Below, in pieces: positions 7,101-14,283 of a stretch of 32,879 nucleotides of DNA (within the stretch, counting starts at the first letter, position 1; the number at the start of each line of letters is the position of its first letter). The notes beneath the pieces were generated by a model. The model was not told where the DNA came from. It saw nothing but the letters and a program-made list of their open reading frames with translations, and did not search any database. The translations under genes and the position numbers were made by a program. Source of the DNA: Oscillospiraceae bacterium (GTDB taxonomy: Bacteria > Bacillota > Clostridia > Oscillospirales > Oscillospiraceae); assembly GCA_017519005.1 (NCBI GenBank), contig JAFWTG010000117.1:1-32879 (forward strand), given 5' to 3'.

Positions 7101-9390
7101 CCCGCTGGACACCGAAAGCTTGACCTTTACCTGGGACGAGAACGATCCCCTGCGGCAGATCAACGTCAACGGCATGCAGGGGTATGAGGACTGGTGCAAC
7201 GACGTCCCCTTCGAGGGCAATTCCTATACCCTGGAGCTCAACGCGACCTGGGAGGACGGCAATCCCAGAGACTGGTATCACGTCCAGTTTGAGTTTGAGG
7301 ACGGCGGCTTCCAGGAGGACGGCATGCTGATCTCCTTCTACGACCAGGGAAAGGGCTCCATCTTCTGGGCCCTGGGCGAGGAGGAGCTTGCGGCGGACTC
7401 CGACCACTATCTGGGCTTTGGCTTTGAACGGGCTGTCTCCTACCTGGAGGACGGTGAAATCCTGCCGGTGCGACTCTTCTTCGACGAAACCCGGGCCGCC
7501 TTCTTTGACGACGACGGAGAACTCATAGGCTTCGAGGATGCTGTGGAGCTGAACGACCGCGCAATCACCGTTACCGCCGAGAGCATTGATTATAACGGCA
7601 AAATTGTGGACAACGGCGTCCTGACTGAATTGGGACAGGCACACGGCTACAGCTTCGAGAACAATCTGTTGAGCTTTATTCCGGAGAATGAGGTCTACGT
7701 CCTCCTGCACGTAAACTGGTGTCTCGCCGACACGGAGTTTGACGATTTCCAGCCCACGGAGGAATACCCGGTCATCGTCGAGTATTCCTGGCGCAATTAC
7801 GGCGAGATCATCCCGCCCGAGGGGATCGCGCCGGAGAATATCCTCCTTCAGCCCGGTCGGGCGAGAATGCGGGTTGCCGCCGATACCGAGAGCCTGACCT
7901 TTACCTGGGCGGAGGATTACGGCGTCAACCGGATCGAGTATTCCGATGTGAACTACGAGCAGGAGTGGCACGAATACTACGTGGACCAGTCTGAGCCGCA
8001 CAGCTTCACCCTGTATCTGGACAACGAGGATGACTTCGGCGTCTACCACTATTACATTCTGGACTTTGAGTTCTTCCCGGACAGCCGCTATCAGCTCTGG
8101 ATCGACTGGACAGGCTCCGAGGGCAACGTCTACTTCGGCCTGGATGAGATCCCGGAAATCGGCCTCGAGCAGTACGTCTTTGAGAATCCCTCCTTCCTGA
8201 CGGAGGATGCACAGGGGAATCCGCGCATCGGCACGGTTTATCTCCGTCTGGACCATCTGCACAGCATTTCGTACTTTGAGGAACAACCCACGGAGCTGTA
8301 TGATCTGGGCGATTGGGAGGGCTACGATCCCAGTATCTGGGTGGAATACGTCCATGACGACGGCAGCTGGTTTGAAGGCTTCGCGGTACGCCACGGTCAG
8401 GCCGCGGCCCCGGGCTTCAGTTTTGAGAACGACGTGCTCTCCTTCACGCCGGAAAACCAGAAGCCTGTCATAATCCGGGTATTCTGGAGCGACGATGACA
8501 TGAACTATGCCAGCTTCGAGGGATCGGAGGAGAAGCCCGTCGTTGTGGAGCTGCTGCTGGGCGGCAGAGCGCCCGTGGAGCTGCCGGAGCTGCCGGCGGA
8601 GGACGTTCTGGTCTGGCACGCCGCGGAGCACGACTACGTGAAGCTGCGCGTACCCGAAAGCTGTGCGGAGCTCAGCTTCGGCTGGGCCTGCGTGGGCGTC
8701 ATCGCCATGATTGAGATCGACGGCGCGGGGGAGAACGGAGAGCGCCTGACGCTCTATCCGCCGCACGGCACGAGCTATACGCTGGAGCTGAATCAAACCG
8801 AATTCGGCGCTGCGAAGCAGCATTATTTCCTGGCCTTCTGGGCGTTTGGCTGGCCGGAAAACCCCTTCGTTGACGTACCGGAAAACGCCTGGTATCGGGA
8901 CGCGGTGATTCTGATGAAGCTCGCGGGCATCACGGCCGGCACCTCGGTGGACACCTTCAGCCCGAATCAGATCGCCACCCGCGCCGAGGCCGTAACCTTC
9001 CTGTGGCGCGCCTACGGTTCTCAGGAGCCGACCGATACCGAATGCGGCTTTACGGATCTGGAGCAGGACGCCTGGTATCGGGACGCGGTCCTCTGGGCGG
9101 TGGAAAAGGGAATCACCGGCGGCACCTCCGAGACGACCTTCAGCCCAAATCAGGTTTGCAATCGGGCCGAAATCGTCACCTTCCTCTGGCGGGCGGCCGG
9201 GTCTCCCACGTCGGAGCTTCAAAGCTGTCCCTTCCTGGACGTATCGGAGCAGGACTGGTACAGAGACGCGGTTTTGTGGGCCTATGAAAACGGCGTGACC
9301 GCGGGCACCTCCGCGACGAGCTTCTCTCCGACAAAGAGCTGCACAAGGGCGGAAATTTCGATGTTCCTGTTCTGGGTTCTGATGAACTGA
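4129..9390 (+). CDS. Giant secreted repeat protein anchored by three SLH domains
   Basis: A protein of 1753 residues from ATG 4129; AAGGAGG (4117-4123) sits 5 bases upstream, and ATG 4132 (8 bases away) is equally possible. The ATG at 4078 lies upstream of the likely promoter and is rejected. Residues 1-26 are a signal peptide (MMKRK, hydrophobic core, cleavage after VFA). Residues about 36-1577 hold six divergent repeats of 252-265 residues. Residues about 1578-1753 are three SLH domains beginning FVDVPENAWYRDA, FTDLEQDAWYRDA and FLDVSEQDWYRDA, each with a TFSP/SFSP-plus-TRAE or NRAE motif; SLH domains bind pyruvylated secondary wall polymer in many Firmicutes. The protein is very acidic and rich in Trp, Tyr and Phe. 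It has no catalytic motif I recognise, so a surface, adhesive or glycan-binding role is only a guess. It is likely monocistronic, with a terminator directly after it. Confidence 0.88.
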   Translation: MMKRKLTAMILVLCMVLSLLPGTVFAQEEPLAYNQFRVTYDMNGGSVYWSRGSSLPEGTEEDFLADGDRTTNVNQANTVHFLIDPTRAVNREAWNNGEFVTYEPFEAADRSINVRVSYPTEDSWYSANAVVDGQATETGYTFENNVLSFKAEAAVGEVNVDIWWTDHDFAFFNFEPNEGEILIDYQWNNEGEVIVDPGTTILRSCAQPEYSRTRFTVPDTTQSVSFTWSGHLRRLWVEGEGDENGWGEISGVGLSSYTYELNRVNEFNDPWNHYGVNFDFFWNWSCELQACYDVWGGLVYMGLGDAEPTELLYDGDWQSFAADGQIRPVRLRFDQEHGLDRGQYEQDGVLHYVDSNVAPEDRLLFVFAEYTTADGDEIRDWIVEAGEAVMPGFTLANNILSFTPETGCEMRLEVFWSEAEYDFRNFGWDDDTLMIEFNAWGGGTVHWDEGVDVGTLLQPEHGRGKILLPLNTPQLSFTWDGHLRTLGVFGLDGSEWNQTEWQEPDFDSYTLSLNQTEPDGSPRRHYMINFDFADDNDWNFLFAANYDDNGGLVFYGVDEIPDMEPEDYLPRQGNGRAFWPDNISFRSGDEPGTIYLRFDPTRCIDFEQWEQGNLVFRDSWESEDRAISVVAKYAGLDGSWHEELLVLYSEAVSARASYDGSLLSFTPESGYGVDFDIYWTFQDYEFSQFRPTEEKPVMVNVDWWGEGSIGIVNSLSDEDVMIGDGRMMVRLSREVSSLTLEWDMNDNLRCINVYGLGEDGEWLNGIEPYGNCYTLYLDQTDEWGNPRDWYHIQFEFEGNSMPDNGMLFVRYDANGGSVFRSLDYENYPEASAEYYEFDGQGFYFLDENGDSRDVRLLIDETKAIDWELLDSQGEIGFREPNWYENRCLIVYVRSSKLDGVVVWDGNLTEYGEYKGFSYSGGEYLIFAPWGSSEMEIKIYWTAEDYFFDMYQGTPEAPVVIQVDWWGDGQINLPEVPEENLYLEDNRARIRVPLDTESLTFTWDENDPLRQINVNGMQGYEDWCNDVPFEGNSYTLELNATWEDGNPRDWYHVQFEFEDGGFQEDGMLISFYDQGKGSIFWALGEEELAADSDHYLGFGFERAVSYLEDGEILPVRLFFDETRAAFFDDDGELIGFEDAVELNDRAITVTAESIDYNGKIVDNGVLTELGQAHGYSFENNLLSFIPENEVYVLLHVNWCLADTEFDDFQPTEEYPVIVEYSWRNYGEIIPPEGIAPENILLQPGRARMRVAADTESLTFTWAEDYGVNRIEYSDVNYEQEWHEYYVDQSEPHSFTLYLDNEDDFGVYHYYILDFEFFPDSRYQLWIDWTGSEGNVYFGLDEIPEIGLEQYVFENPSFLTEDAQGNPRIGTVYLRLDHLHSISYFEEQPTELYDLGDWEGYDPSIWVEYVHDDGSWFEGFAVRHGQAAAPGFSFENDVLSFTPENQKPVIIRVFWSDDDMNYASFEGSEEKPVVVELLLGGRAPVELPELPAEDVLVWHAAEHDYVKLRVPESCAELSFGWACVGVIAMIEIDGAGENGERLTLYPPHGTSYTLELNQTEFGAAKQHYFLAFWAFGWPENPFVDVPENAWYRDAVILMKLAGITAGTSVDTFSPNQIATRAEAVTFLWRAYGSQEPTDTECGFTDLEQDAWYRDAVLWAVEKGITGGTSETTFSPNQVCNRAEIVTFLWRAAGSPTSELQSCPFLDVSEQDWYRDAVLWAYENGVTAGTSATSFSPTKSCTRAEISMFLFWVLMN
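4234..8859 (+). repeat. Six tandem ~255-residue protein repeats
   Basis: Repeat starts at about 4234, 4990, 5749, 6544, 7324 and 8092 (residues 36, 288, 541, 806, 1066 and 1322); spacings are 252, 253, 265, 260, 256 and 256 residues. Each has two parts. Part A opens with a YDxNGGxVxW-like strand, then VxLxFDxTRxID, DRxIxVxxxY, DGxW, and NNxLSFTPE followed by IxW. Part B opens PVxVxVDWWGxGxI, then GRARxRVPxDTxSLTFTW, LRxIxVxG, YTLxLNQT and WYHxxFEF. The copies have diverged strongly in protein and DNA, so they are old duplications and not a recent tandem array. The strand-like pattern suggests paired beta-sandwich domains. Confidence 0.85.
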
Positions 9391-9408
9391 GCGACGAAAA
9401 ATCACACA

Positions 9409-9449
9409 CAAACAAAGAGGTCGTCCGCTGCGGACGTCCTCTTTGTTTG
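9409..9449. terminator. Bidirectional terminator between SLH gene and fchA
   Basis: CAAACAAAGAGG (9409-9420) pairs exactly with CCTCTTTGTTTG (9438-9449), and inside it CGTCCG pairs with CGGACG around CTG, with one T-T mismatch between the two stems. It lies between two convergent genes, 18 bases after the SLH gene and 36 bases after the fchA stop, so it can serve both. Confidence 0.85.
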
Positions 9450-9485
9450 CGAAATAATTCGATTCCTTTCAGCGATACGCAGTGA

Positions 9486-10112
9486 TTACAGCGCGTTCAC
9501 AACCTTCTCATAGACGATGTGTGAGAGCGTCACGGTATCGTTGAGCAGCTCCTCTCCCTTGGTGCGGTAGGCTGCGGCGGCAGCCTCATCCTTCAGCGCG
9601 CCGAGGTTGATCAGCACGTTTAGCCAAGCCCCGTGTACGGCGGCGCTGAGCATCAGCGCGCCTACGCCGAGATCGCTGAGCGCGTTGGCGTTGGTCTTGC
9701 CAAGGCTGCTGTCTGCCAGCTTGACCGTCTCAAAGCAGAGCTCCATCATATGCAGGGGAGACTCAATACAGAGCTTCAGCGCGTCCTGCATGGCGGCGGA
9801 GCGGGCGGCCTTTTCTTCGGGCGTTTCCTTGGGCAGCGCCATCGCGGTGGAAAACTCGTTGAAGACCTCGGTATCATGCTCCATCGCGCTGAGGAACCGA
9901 TCCTTCAGCAAGGAAGCATGCTCGAAGCACTCCTGGGAAAGCGCCTGATAGTCGGCGTATTTCTTGCGGCCGAGGGTCAGCGCGTTGACCATGGCGATCA
10001 GCGCGGCGCCGAGGGAACCGGCCAGGGCCGAGGCGGAGCCGCCGCCGGGAGCGGGGGCGTCGGAGCCCAGCAGATTGGCAAAGGAACGAACGGTCAGTTC
10101 AGAAAGCTCCAT
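9486..10112 (-). CDS. fchA: Formiminotetrahydrofolate cyclodeaminase
   Basis: A 208-residue cytoplasmic enzyme that converts 5-formimino-tetrahydrofolate to 5,10-methenyl-tetrahydrofolate and ammonia. The family signature is APAPGGGSASALAGSLGAAL (residues about 19-38), followed by helical segments and the ALSDLGVGALM region, where the GV and small residues line the folate site. The length matches stand-alone bacterial cyclodeaminases. The ATG has AAGGAGG 5 bases upstream. It is the last gene of the hut operon, 10 bases after ftcD, and takes the formimino group loaded onto folate by that enzyme, so histidine carbon enters the one-carbon pool. Its 3' end meets the terminator at 9409-9449. Confidence 0.95.
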   Translation of the reverse strand: MELSELTVRSFANLLGSDAPAPGGGSASALAGSLGAALIAMVNALTLGRKKYADYQALSQECFEHASLLKDRFLSAMEHDTEVFNEFSTAMALPKETPEEKAARSAAMQDALKLCIESPLHMMELCFETVKLADSSLGKTNANALSDLGVGALMLSAAVHGAWLNVLINLGALKDEAAAAAYRTKGEELLNDTVTLSHIVYEKVVNAL

Positions 10113-10122
10113 AGAATCCTCC

Positions 10123-11034
10123 TTATTCCATATCCAGCAGGCTGTATTCCATGACCTGCTCGCGGCAGTTGAAGTTCTCCAGCTTGAGGTAATACTCCGC
10201 GCAGTCGATCAGCGCCTTCGCCGGGGTGATGCCCACCAGCTCGGAGCCGATGATGCGAACGCCGTAGCGGTCGGCCAGCGCGCGGATCATCTCATAGGCG
10301 TAAAACAGGGGAGTGCCCTCATAGTTGACCATATTCATGGAGACCTGGGCGATGTTCCGGTCCTCCAGCATAATGCCCAGCGCCTTGCAGTACTGGAAGC
10401 CGCCGGAGCTTCCGCGAATGGCCTTGGCGATGGACTTGGCAATCTCCAGATTGTCGGTGTCCAGGTTGACGTTGAAGGCAACCAGAGGCATTCTCGCGCC
10501 GATGGCGGTGATACCGGCGGTGGGATGAATCTTGCGCTCGCCGTAATCGGGAGCCCAGTCGGGATCCAGCAGCTTCTCAGGCATGCCCTCGAACTGACCC
10601 TTGCGGCACTTTGCCAGGTTCCTGCGCTCGGGGCGGGTGGCGGAGTCCTCATAGAGGAAGGAGGGGACCTTCAGCTCGTCCCAGATCCGCTGAGCGACCC
10701 GCTTGGAGAGATCGATGCACTCCTGCAGGCTTACGTCCATGGTGGGAACGAAGGGAATCACGTCAGTGGCGCCCATGCGGGGGTGCTGCCCCACGTGCTT
10801 GTTCATATCGATGAGCTCGGTGGCCTTCTTGCAAAGCTGGAAGGCGACTTCCTCGATGCCTGCGGGGGAACCGACCATCGTAAACACGCAGCGGTTGTGA
10901 CTGCCATCGGTCTGGACGTTCATCAGAGTCACGCCGGGAGCGGCCTTGGCCACGTCCACCAGCTGCTCAAATACGACGGGATCGACTTCCTTGCTGACGC
11001 TGAAGTTGGGGATGCATTCGATGATTTTAGCCAT
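10123..11034 (-). CDS. ftcD: Glutamate formimidoyltransferase
   Basis: A 303-residue enzyme that transfers the formimino group from N-formimino-L-glutamate to tetrahydrofolate, releasing glutamate. It opens with the family motif IIECIPNFS (residues about 4-12), then GSHNRCVFTMVG, MNKHVGQHPRMGATDVIPF and a C-terminal GVRIIGSELVGITPAKALI segment typical of the formiminotransferase domain. It is the single-domain form; the cyclodeaminase, fused to it in animals, is the separate gene downstream. AAGGAG lies about 8 bases before the ATG. It overlaps the end of hutI by 8 bases, which fits translational coupling in the hut operon. Confidence 0.96.
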   Translation of the reverse strand: MAKIIECIPNFSVSKEVDPVVFEQLVDVAKAAPGVTLMNVQTDGSHNRCVFTMVGSPAGIEEVAFQLCKKATELIDMNKHVGQHPRMGATDVIPFVPTMDVSLQECIDLSKRVAQRIWDELKVPSFLYEDSATRPERRNLAKCRKGQFEGMPEKLLDPDWAPDYGERKIHPTAGITAIGARMPLVAFNVNLDTDNLEIAKSIAKAIRGSSGGFQYCKALGIMLEDRNIAQVSMNMVNYEGTPLFYAYEMIRALADRYGVRIIGSELVGITPAKALIDCAEYYLKLENFNCREQVMEYSLLDME

Positions 11035-12256
11035 GATACTTAACTCCTTTTTTGATAACGGTATGGGCCAGATTGCTGCCCAAACGGTAACACAGATAGT
11101 TCAGATCCGGGGCGTCCCAGATCACCAGATCCGCCTGCTTCATGCGGTCGATCGAGCCGACCTTGTCCGCCATTCCGATGGCCGCCGCGGCGTTCAGCGT
11201 CACGCCTGTCAGCACCTCCTCGGGGGTCAGACGGTATTTCAGACAGGCGATGTTCATCACCAGCTGCAGATTCAGGCAGGGGCAGGAGCCGGGGTTGAAG
11301 TCGGAGGCCAGGGCCACAGGAACGCCGGCTTCAATCATCTTCCGGGCGGGCGCGTAGGCGGCGTTGAGATAGAAGCTGGTGGCGGGCAGCAGGCAGGCCA
11401 CGGTGCCGCCCTGGGCCATGCTTTGGATCCCCTCCTCGGGGCAGACGATCAGATGCTCCGCGGAGATCGCGCCGATCTCACCGGCCAGCTGAGACCCGCC
11501 GATGGCGTCGATCTCGTCGGCGTGAATCTTGGGAATCAGGCCGTACTGTCTGCCGCACTCCAGAATCCGGCGGGACTCCTCGGCGGTGAAGACGCCGGTC
11601 TCGCAGAACACGTCGCAGAATTTTGCCAGCTTCTGCTTTGCCACGGCCGGAATCATGACCTCGCAGAGCAGCTTCAGATAGTCCTCCCGATTCTCCTTGA
11701 ATTCCGGCGGCAGGGCGTGAGCTCCCATGAAGGTGGGGACCAGGTCCAGCGGGTGCTCCTTGTTGAGCCGTTTGATGACCTTGAGCTGCTTCAGCTCCTC
11801 GTTCTTGTCCAGACCGTAGCCGCTCTTGGCCTCGCAGGTGGTGGTGCCAAAGGCCAGCATTTCATCCAGGACAGCGCCGGCCTTTGCCGCCAGCTCGTCC
11901 TCTGTGGCGGCGTGGGTGGCCTTTACGGTGGAGAGGATGCCGCCGCCGGCAGCCAGAATGTCCAGATAGGGGACGTTCCGGAGCTTCATGGCCAGCTCGT
12001 TCTGCCGCCAGCCGCCGAAGATCAGGTGGGTGTGCGCGTCCACCAGACCGGGGGTCACAAGCCGTCCGCCGGCGTCGAGCTTTTCCCCCATGGTGATGGG
12101 CATGTTCCGGTCGCCGTAGGAGATGATTTCACCGTTTTCGGTGTAAACCCAGGCGTTTTCCAGCACCCGGAGCGTCCCCTGGTCGGCGCCCCGGCGGGCT
12201 TCCGTGCCCTCCGGGGTGACCAGCATGCCGATGTTATGAATCAGCAGCGAGCTCAT
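11027..12256 (-). CDS. hutI: Imidazolonepropionase
   Basis: A 409-residue amidohydrolase that opens the ring of imidazolone-5-propionate to give N-formimino-L-glutamate, the third step of histidine breakdown. The metal-binding motif VDAHTHLIFGG is present near residue 75, KIHADEIDAIGG supplies later metal and substrate residues, and ALASDFNPGSCP holds the catalytic Asp with the family's NPG motif. The length is normal. Its ATG overlaps the hutU stop in an ATGA-type arrangement, with GGAGG about 7 bases upstream, so it is co-translated with hutU. Confidence 0.96.
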   Translation of the reverse strand: MSSLLIHNIGMLVTPEGTEARRGADQGTLRVLENAWVYTENGEIISYGDRNMPITMGEKLDAGGRLVTPGLVDAHTHLIFGGWRQNELAMKLRNVPYLDILAAGGGILSTVKATHAATEDELAAKAGAVLDEMLAFGTTTCEAKSGYGLDKNEELKQLKVIKRLNKEHPLDLVPTFMGAHALPPEFKENREDYLKLLCEVMIPAVAKQKLAKFCDVFCETGVFTAEESRRILECGRQYGLIPKIHADEIDAIGGSQLAGEIGAISAEHLIVCPEEGIQSMAQGGTVACLLPATSFYLNAAYAPARKMIEAGVPVALASDFNPGSCPCLNLQLVMNIACLKYRLTPEEVLTGVTLNAAAAIGMADKVGSIDRMKQADLVIWDAPDLNYLCYRLGSNLAHTVIKKGVKYHG

Positions 12257-14271
12257 TTCAGAACCTCCATGGCCTCGTTGATCACGGCGTCGTCGGCCAG
12301 GAAGGGCAGGGTAATGTGATCCTTGCCGGCATACATGCTGTTGTACTCGGCGGCGGTGGTCAGGGCGTTTTCATTCCGCGCCCAGGCGCGGCGGGCCACG
12401 CCCACCATGGTATCCCAGGGCATGGACATCCGCAGGATCGTATCCACCCGCTCGGAGCCGTCCAGCACCATGCCGAAGCCGCCGTTGATGGCGCGGCCAA
12501 TTCCGGTGCCGCCGCCGTTGTGCAGGGCAATGTAGCTCATGCCCCGGGCTGCGTTGCCGGCGTAGCACTGCGTTGCCATCTCCGCCATGATGTTGGAGCC
12601 GTCCTTGATGTTGGAGGTCTCGCGGAAGGGAGCGTCGGTTCCGCCGGTGTCGTGGTGGTCACGGCCCAGAATCACGGGGCCGATCTCTCCGTTGCGGACC
12701 ATCTCGTTGAACTTCAGCGCGATGTTCATGCGGCCCATGGCGTCCTGATACAGGATGCGGCACTGGGTGCCCACCACCAGCTTGTTCTGCTTTGCGTCCC
12801 GGACCCAAACGTAGTTGTCGTAGTCCTGATAGCGGCGGTTGTGGGCCAGAATGTAGTCGGCGGCAGCCTTGTCCGTCTTGTCCAGGTCCTCCGGCTTGCG
12901 GCTGAGGCAGCACCAGCGGAAGGGACCGTAGCCGAAGTCGAAGAGGCAGGGCCCGAGGATGTCCTCCACGTAGGAGGGGAAGACGAAGCCGTCCAGGTCG
13001 TTCGCGCCGTTGCGGCAGACAGATTTCACACCCGCGTCATAGACGGCCTTCAGGAAGGAATTGCCGTAGTCGAAGAAATAGGTGCCCTGCTCATGGAATT
13101 TGCAGATCATCTCATAGTGGTGCCGCAGGGTCTTGTCCACCAGCTTGCGGAAGCCCTCGGGGTCCTTGTCCAGCATTTCAGTGCGCTGGGCAAAGGTGAG
13201 GCCCTGGGGGCAGTAGCCGCCGTCATAGGGGACGTGGCAGGAGGTCTGATCGGACATGAGGTCCACGTGGACCTTGTGTTCGTAGAGATATTCCAGCAGA
13301 TCCACGATGTTGCCGTTGTAGGCCACCGCACAGGCCTTGCCTTCCTTCTGATGCTCCAGGGCAATCCGGGCAGCCTCCTCCAGGCTGGCGGTGCGGTGGC
13401 TGACCCAGCCCTGGGTGAAGCGGGTCTCAATGCGGGAATCGTCCACCTCCGCAATGATGGCGGCCGCGCCGGCAATCTCTGCGGCCTTGCCCTGGGCGCC
13501 GCTCATGCCGCCGAGACCGGCGGAGATAAAGAGGCGTCCGGCCAGGTTGCCGTCGTTGGGAATGCCCAGCTTCAGGCGGCCCGCGTTCAGCAGGGTGTTG
13601 AAGGTGCCGTGGACGATGCCCTGGGGTCCGATGTACATCCAGCCGCCGGCGGTCATCTGGCCATAGTTGGCCACGCCGAGCGCGGCGGCCCGGTTGAAGT
13701 TCTCCTGATCGTCGAAGCAGCCCACCATCAGACCGTTGGAGATGATGACACGGGGTGCCAGCTTATGGGAGTGGAACAGACCCAGGGGATGGCCGGACAT
13801 GACCACCAGGGTCTGCTCGTCGGTCAGAGCCTCCAGATATTTCTTAATGAGACGGTACTGCATCCAGTTCTGGCAGACCTGCCCGGTTTCGCCGTAGGTT
13901 ACCAGCTCATAGGGATACAGCGCCACGTCAAAGTCGAGGTTGTTGTCGATCATGACCTGAATGGCGCGGCCCTCGATGCAATTGCCCTTGTATTCGTCAA
14001 TGGGTTTGCCGTACAGCTTGCCCTCCGGGCGGAAGCGATAGCCGTAGATGCGGCCGTGCTCCTTCAGCTCCTGAGCAAACTCCCTGGCCATCTGCGCGTG
14101 ATGCTGCTTGGGAATATAGCGCAGCGCGTTGCGGATCGCCATCGCCTTGTCCGCCTCGGTGAGTCTGGACTCCCGGCGGGGAGCTCTGCGGTATTTGGGA
14201 TCAAAGGGATGCAGCTCCGGCAGCTCGTCGTCCAGCCGGATTACGACAGCGTTTTTGGGATCGAAGTCCAT
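12253..14271 (-). CDS. hutU: Urocanate hydratase, long form
   Basis: A 672-residue cytoplasmic enzyme that hydrates urocanate to imidazolone-5-propionate using tightly bound NAD as an electrophile. Motifs: ETGQVCQNW, VVMSGHPLGLFHS, YGQMTAGGWMYIGPQGIVHG, the NAD-binding GLGGMSGAQGKA, and near the C-terminus GRDHHDTGGTDAPFRET and ALHNGGGTGIGRAINGG. It belongs to the longer family class (about 660-680 residues) that carries an N-terminal extension, compared with about 550 residues for the Bacillus enzyme. A strong AAGGAGG precedes the ATG. It sits 12 bases after hutH and overlaps hutI by 4 bases. Confidence 0.97.
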   Translation of the reverse strand: MDFDPKNAVVIRLDDELPELHPFDPKYRRAPRRESRLTEADKAMAIRNALRYIPKQHHAQMAREFAQELKEHGRIYGYRFRPEGKLYGKPIDEYKGNCIEGRAIQVMIDNNLDFDVALYPYELVTYGETGQVCQNWMQYRLIKKYLEALTDEQTLVVMSGHPLGLFHSHKLAPRVIISNGLMVGCFDDQENFNRAAALGVANYGQMTAGGWMYIGPQGIVHGTFNTLLNAGRLKLGIPNDGNLAGRLFISAGLGGMSGAQGKAAEIAGAAAIIAEVDDSRIETRFTQGWVSHRTASLEEAARIALEHQKEGKACAVAYNGNIVDLLEYLYEHKVHVDLMSDQTSCHVPYDGGYCPQGLTFAQRTEMLDKDPEGFRKLVDKTLRHHYEMICKFHEQGTYFFDYGNSFLKAVYDAGVKSVCRNGANDLDGFVFPSYVEDILGPCLFDFGYGPFRWCCLSRKPEDLDKTDKAAADYILAHNRRYQDYDNYVWVRDAKQNKLVVGTQCRILYQDAMGRMNIALKFNEMVRNGEIGPVILGRDHHDTGGTDAPFRETSNIKDGSNIMAEMATQCYAGNAARGMSYIALHNGGGTGIGRAINGGFGMVLDGSERVDTILRMSMPWDTMVGVARRAWARNENALTTAAEYNSMYAGKDHITLPFLADDAVINEAMEVLK

Positions 14272-14283
14272 AGTTCTTCCTCC

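Noticed and set aside
4003-9411. A minus-strand open frame of about 1800 codons opposite the SLH protein gene
   Set aside because: Its codons line up with those of the sense gene, so a stop there needs a sense TTA, CTA or TCA codon. The GC-rich sense gene simply avoids these three codons. There is no ribosome-binding site, no signal peptide and no domain in the antisense product.
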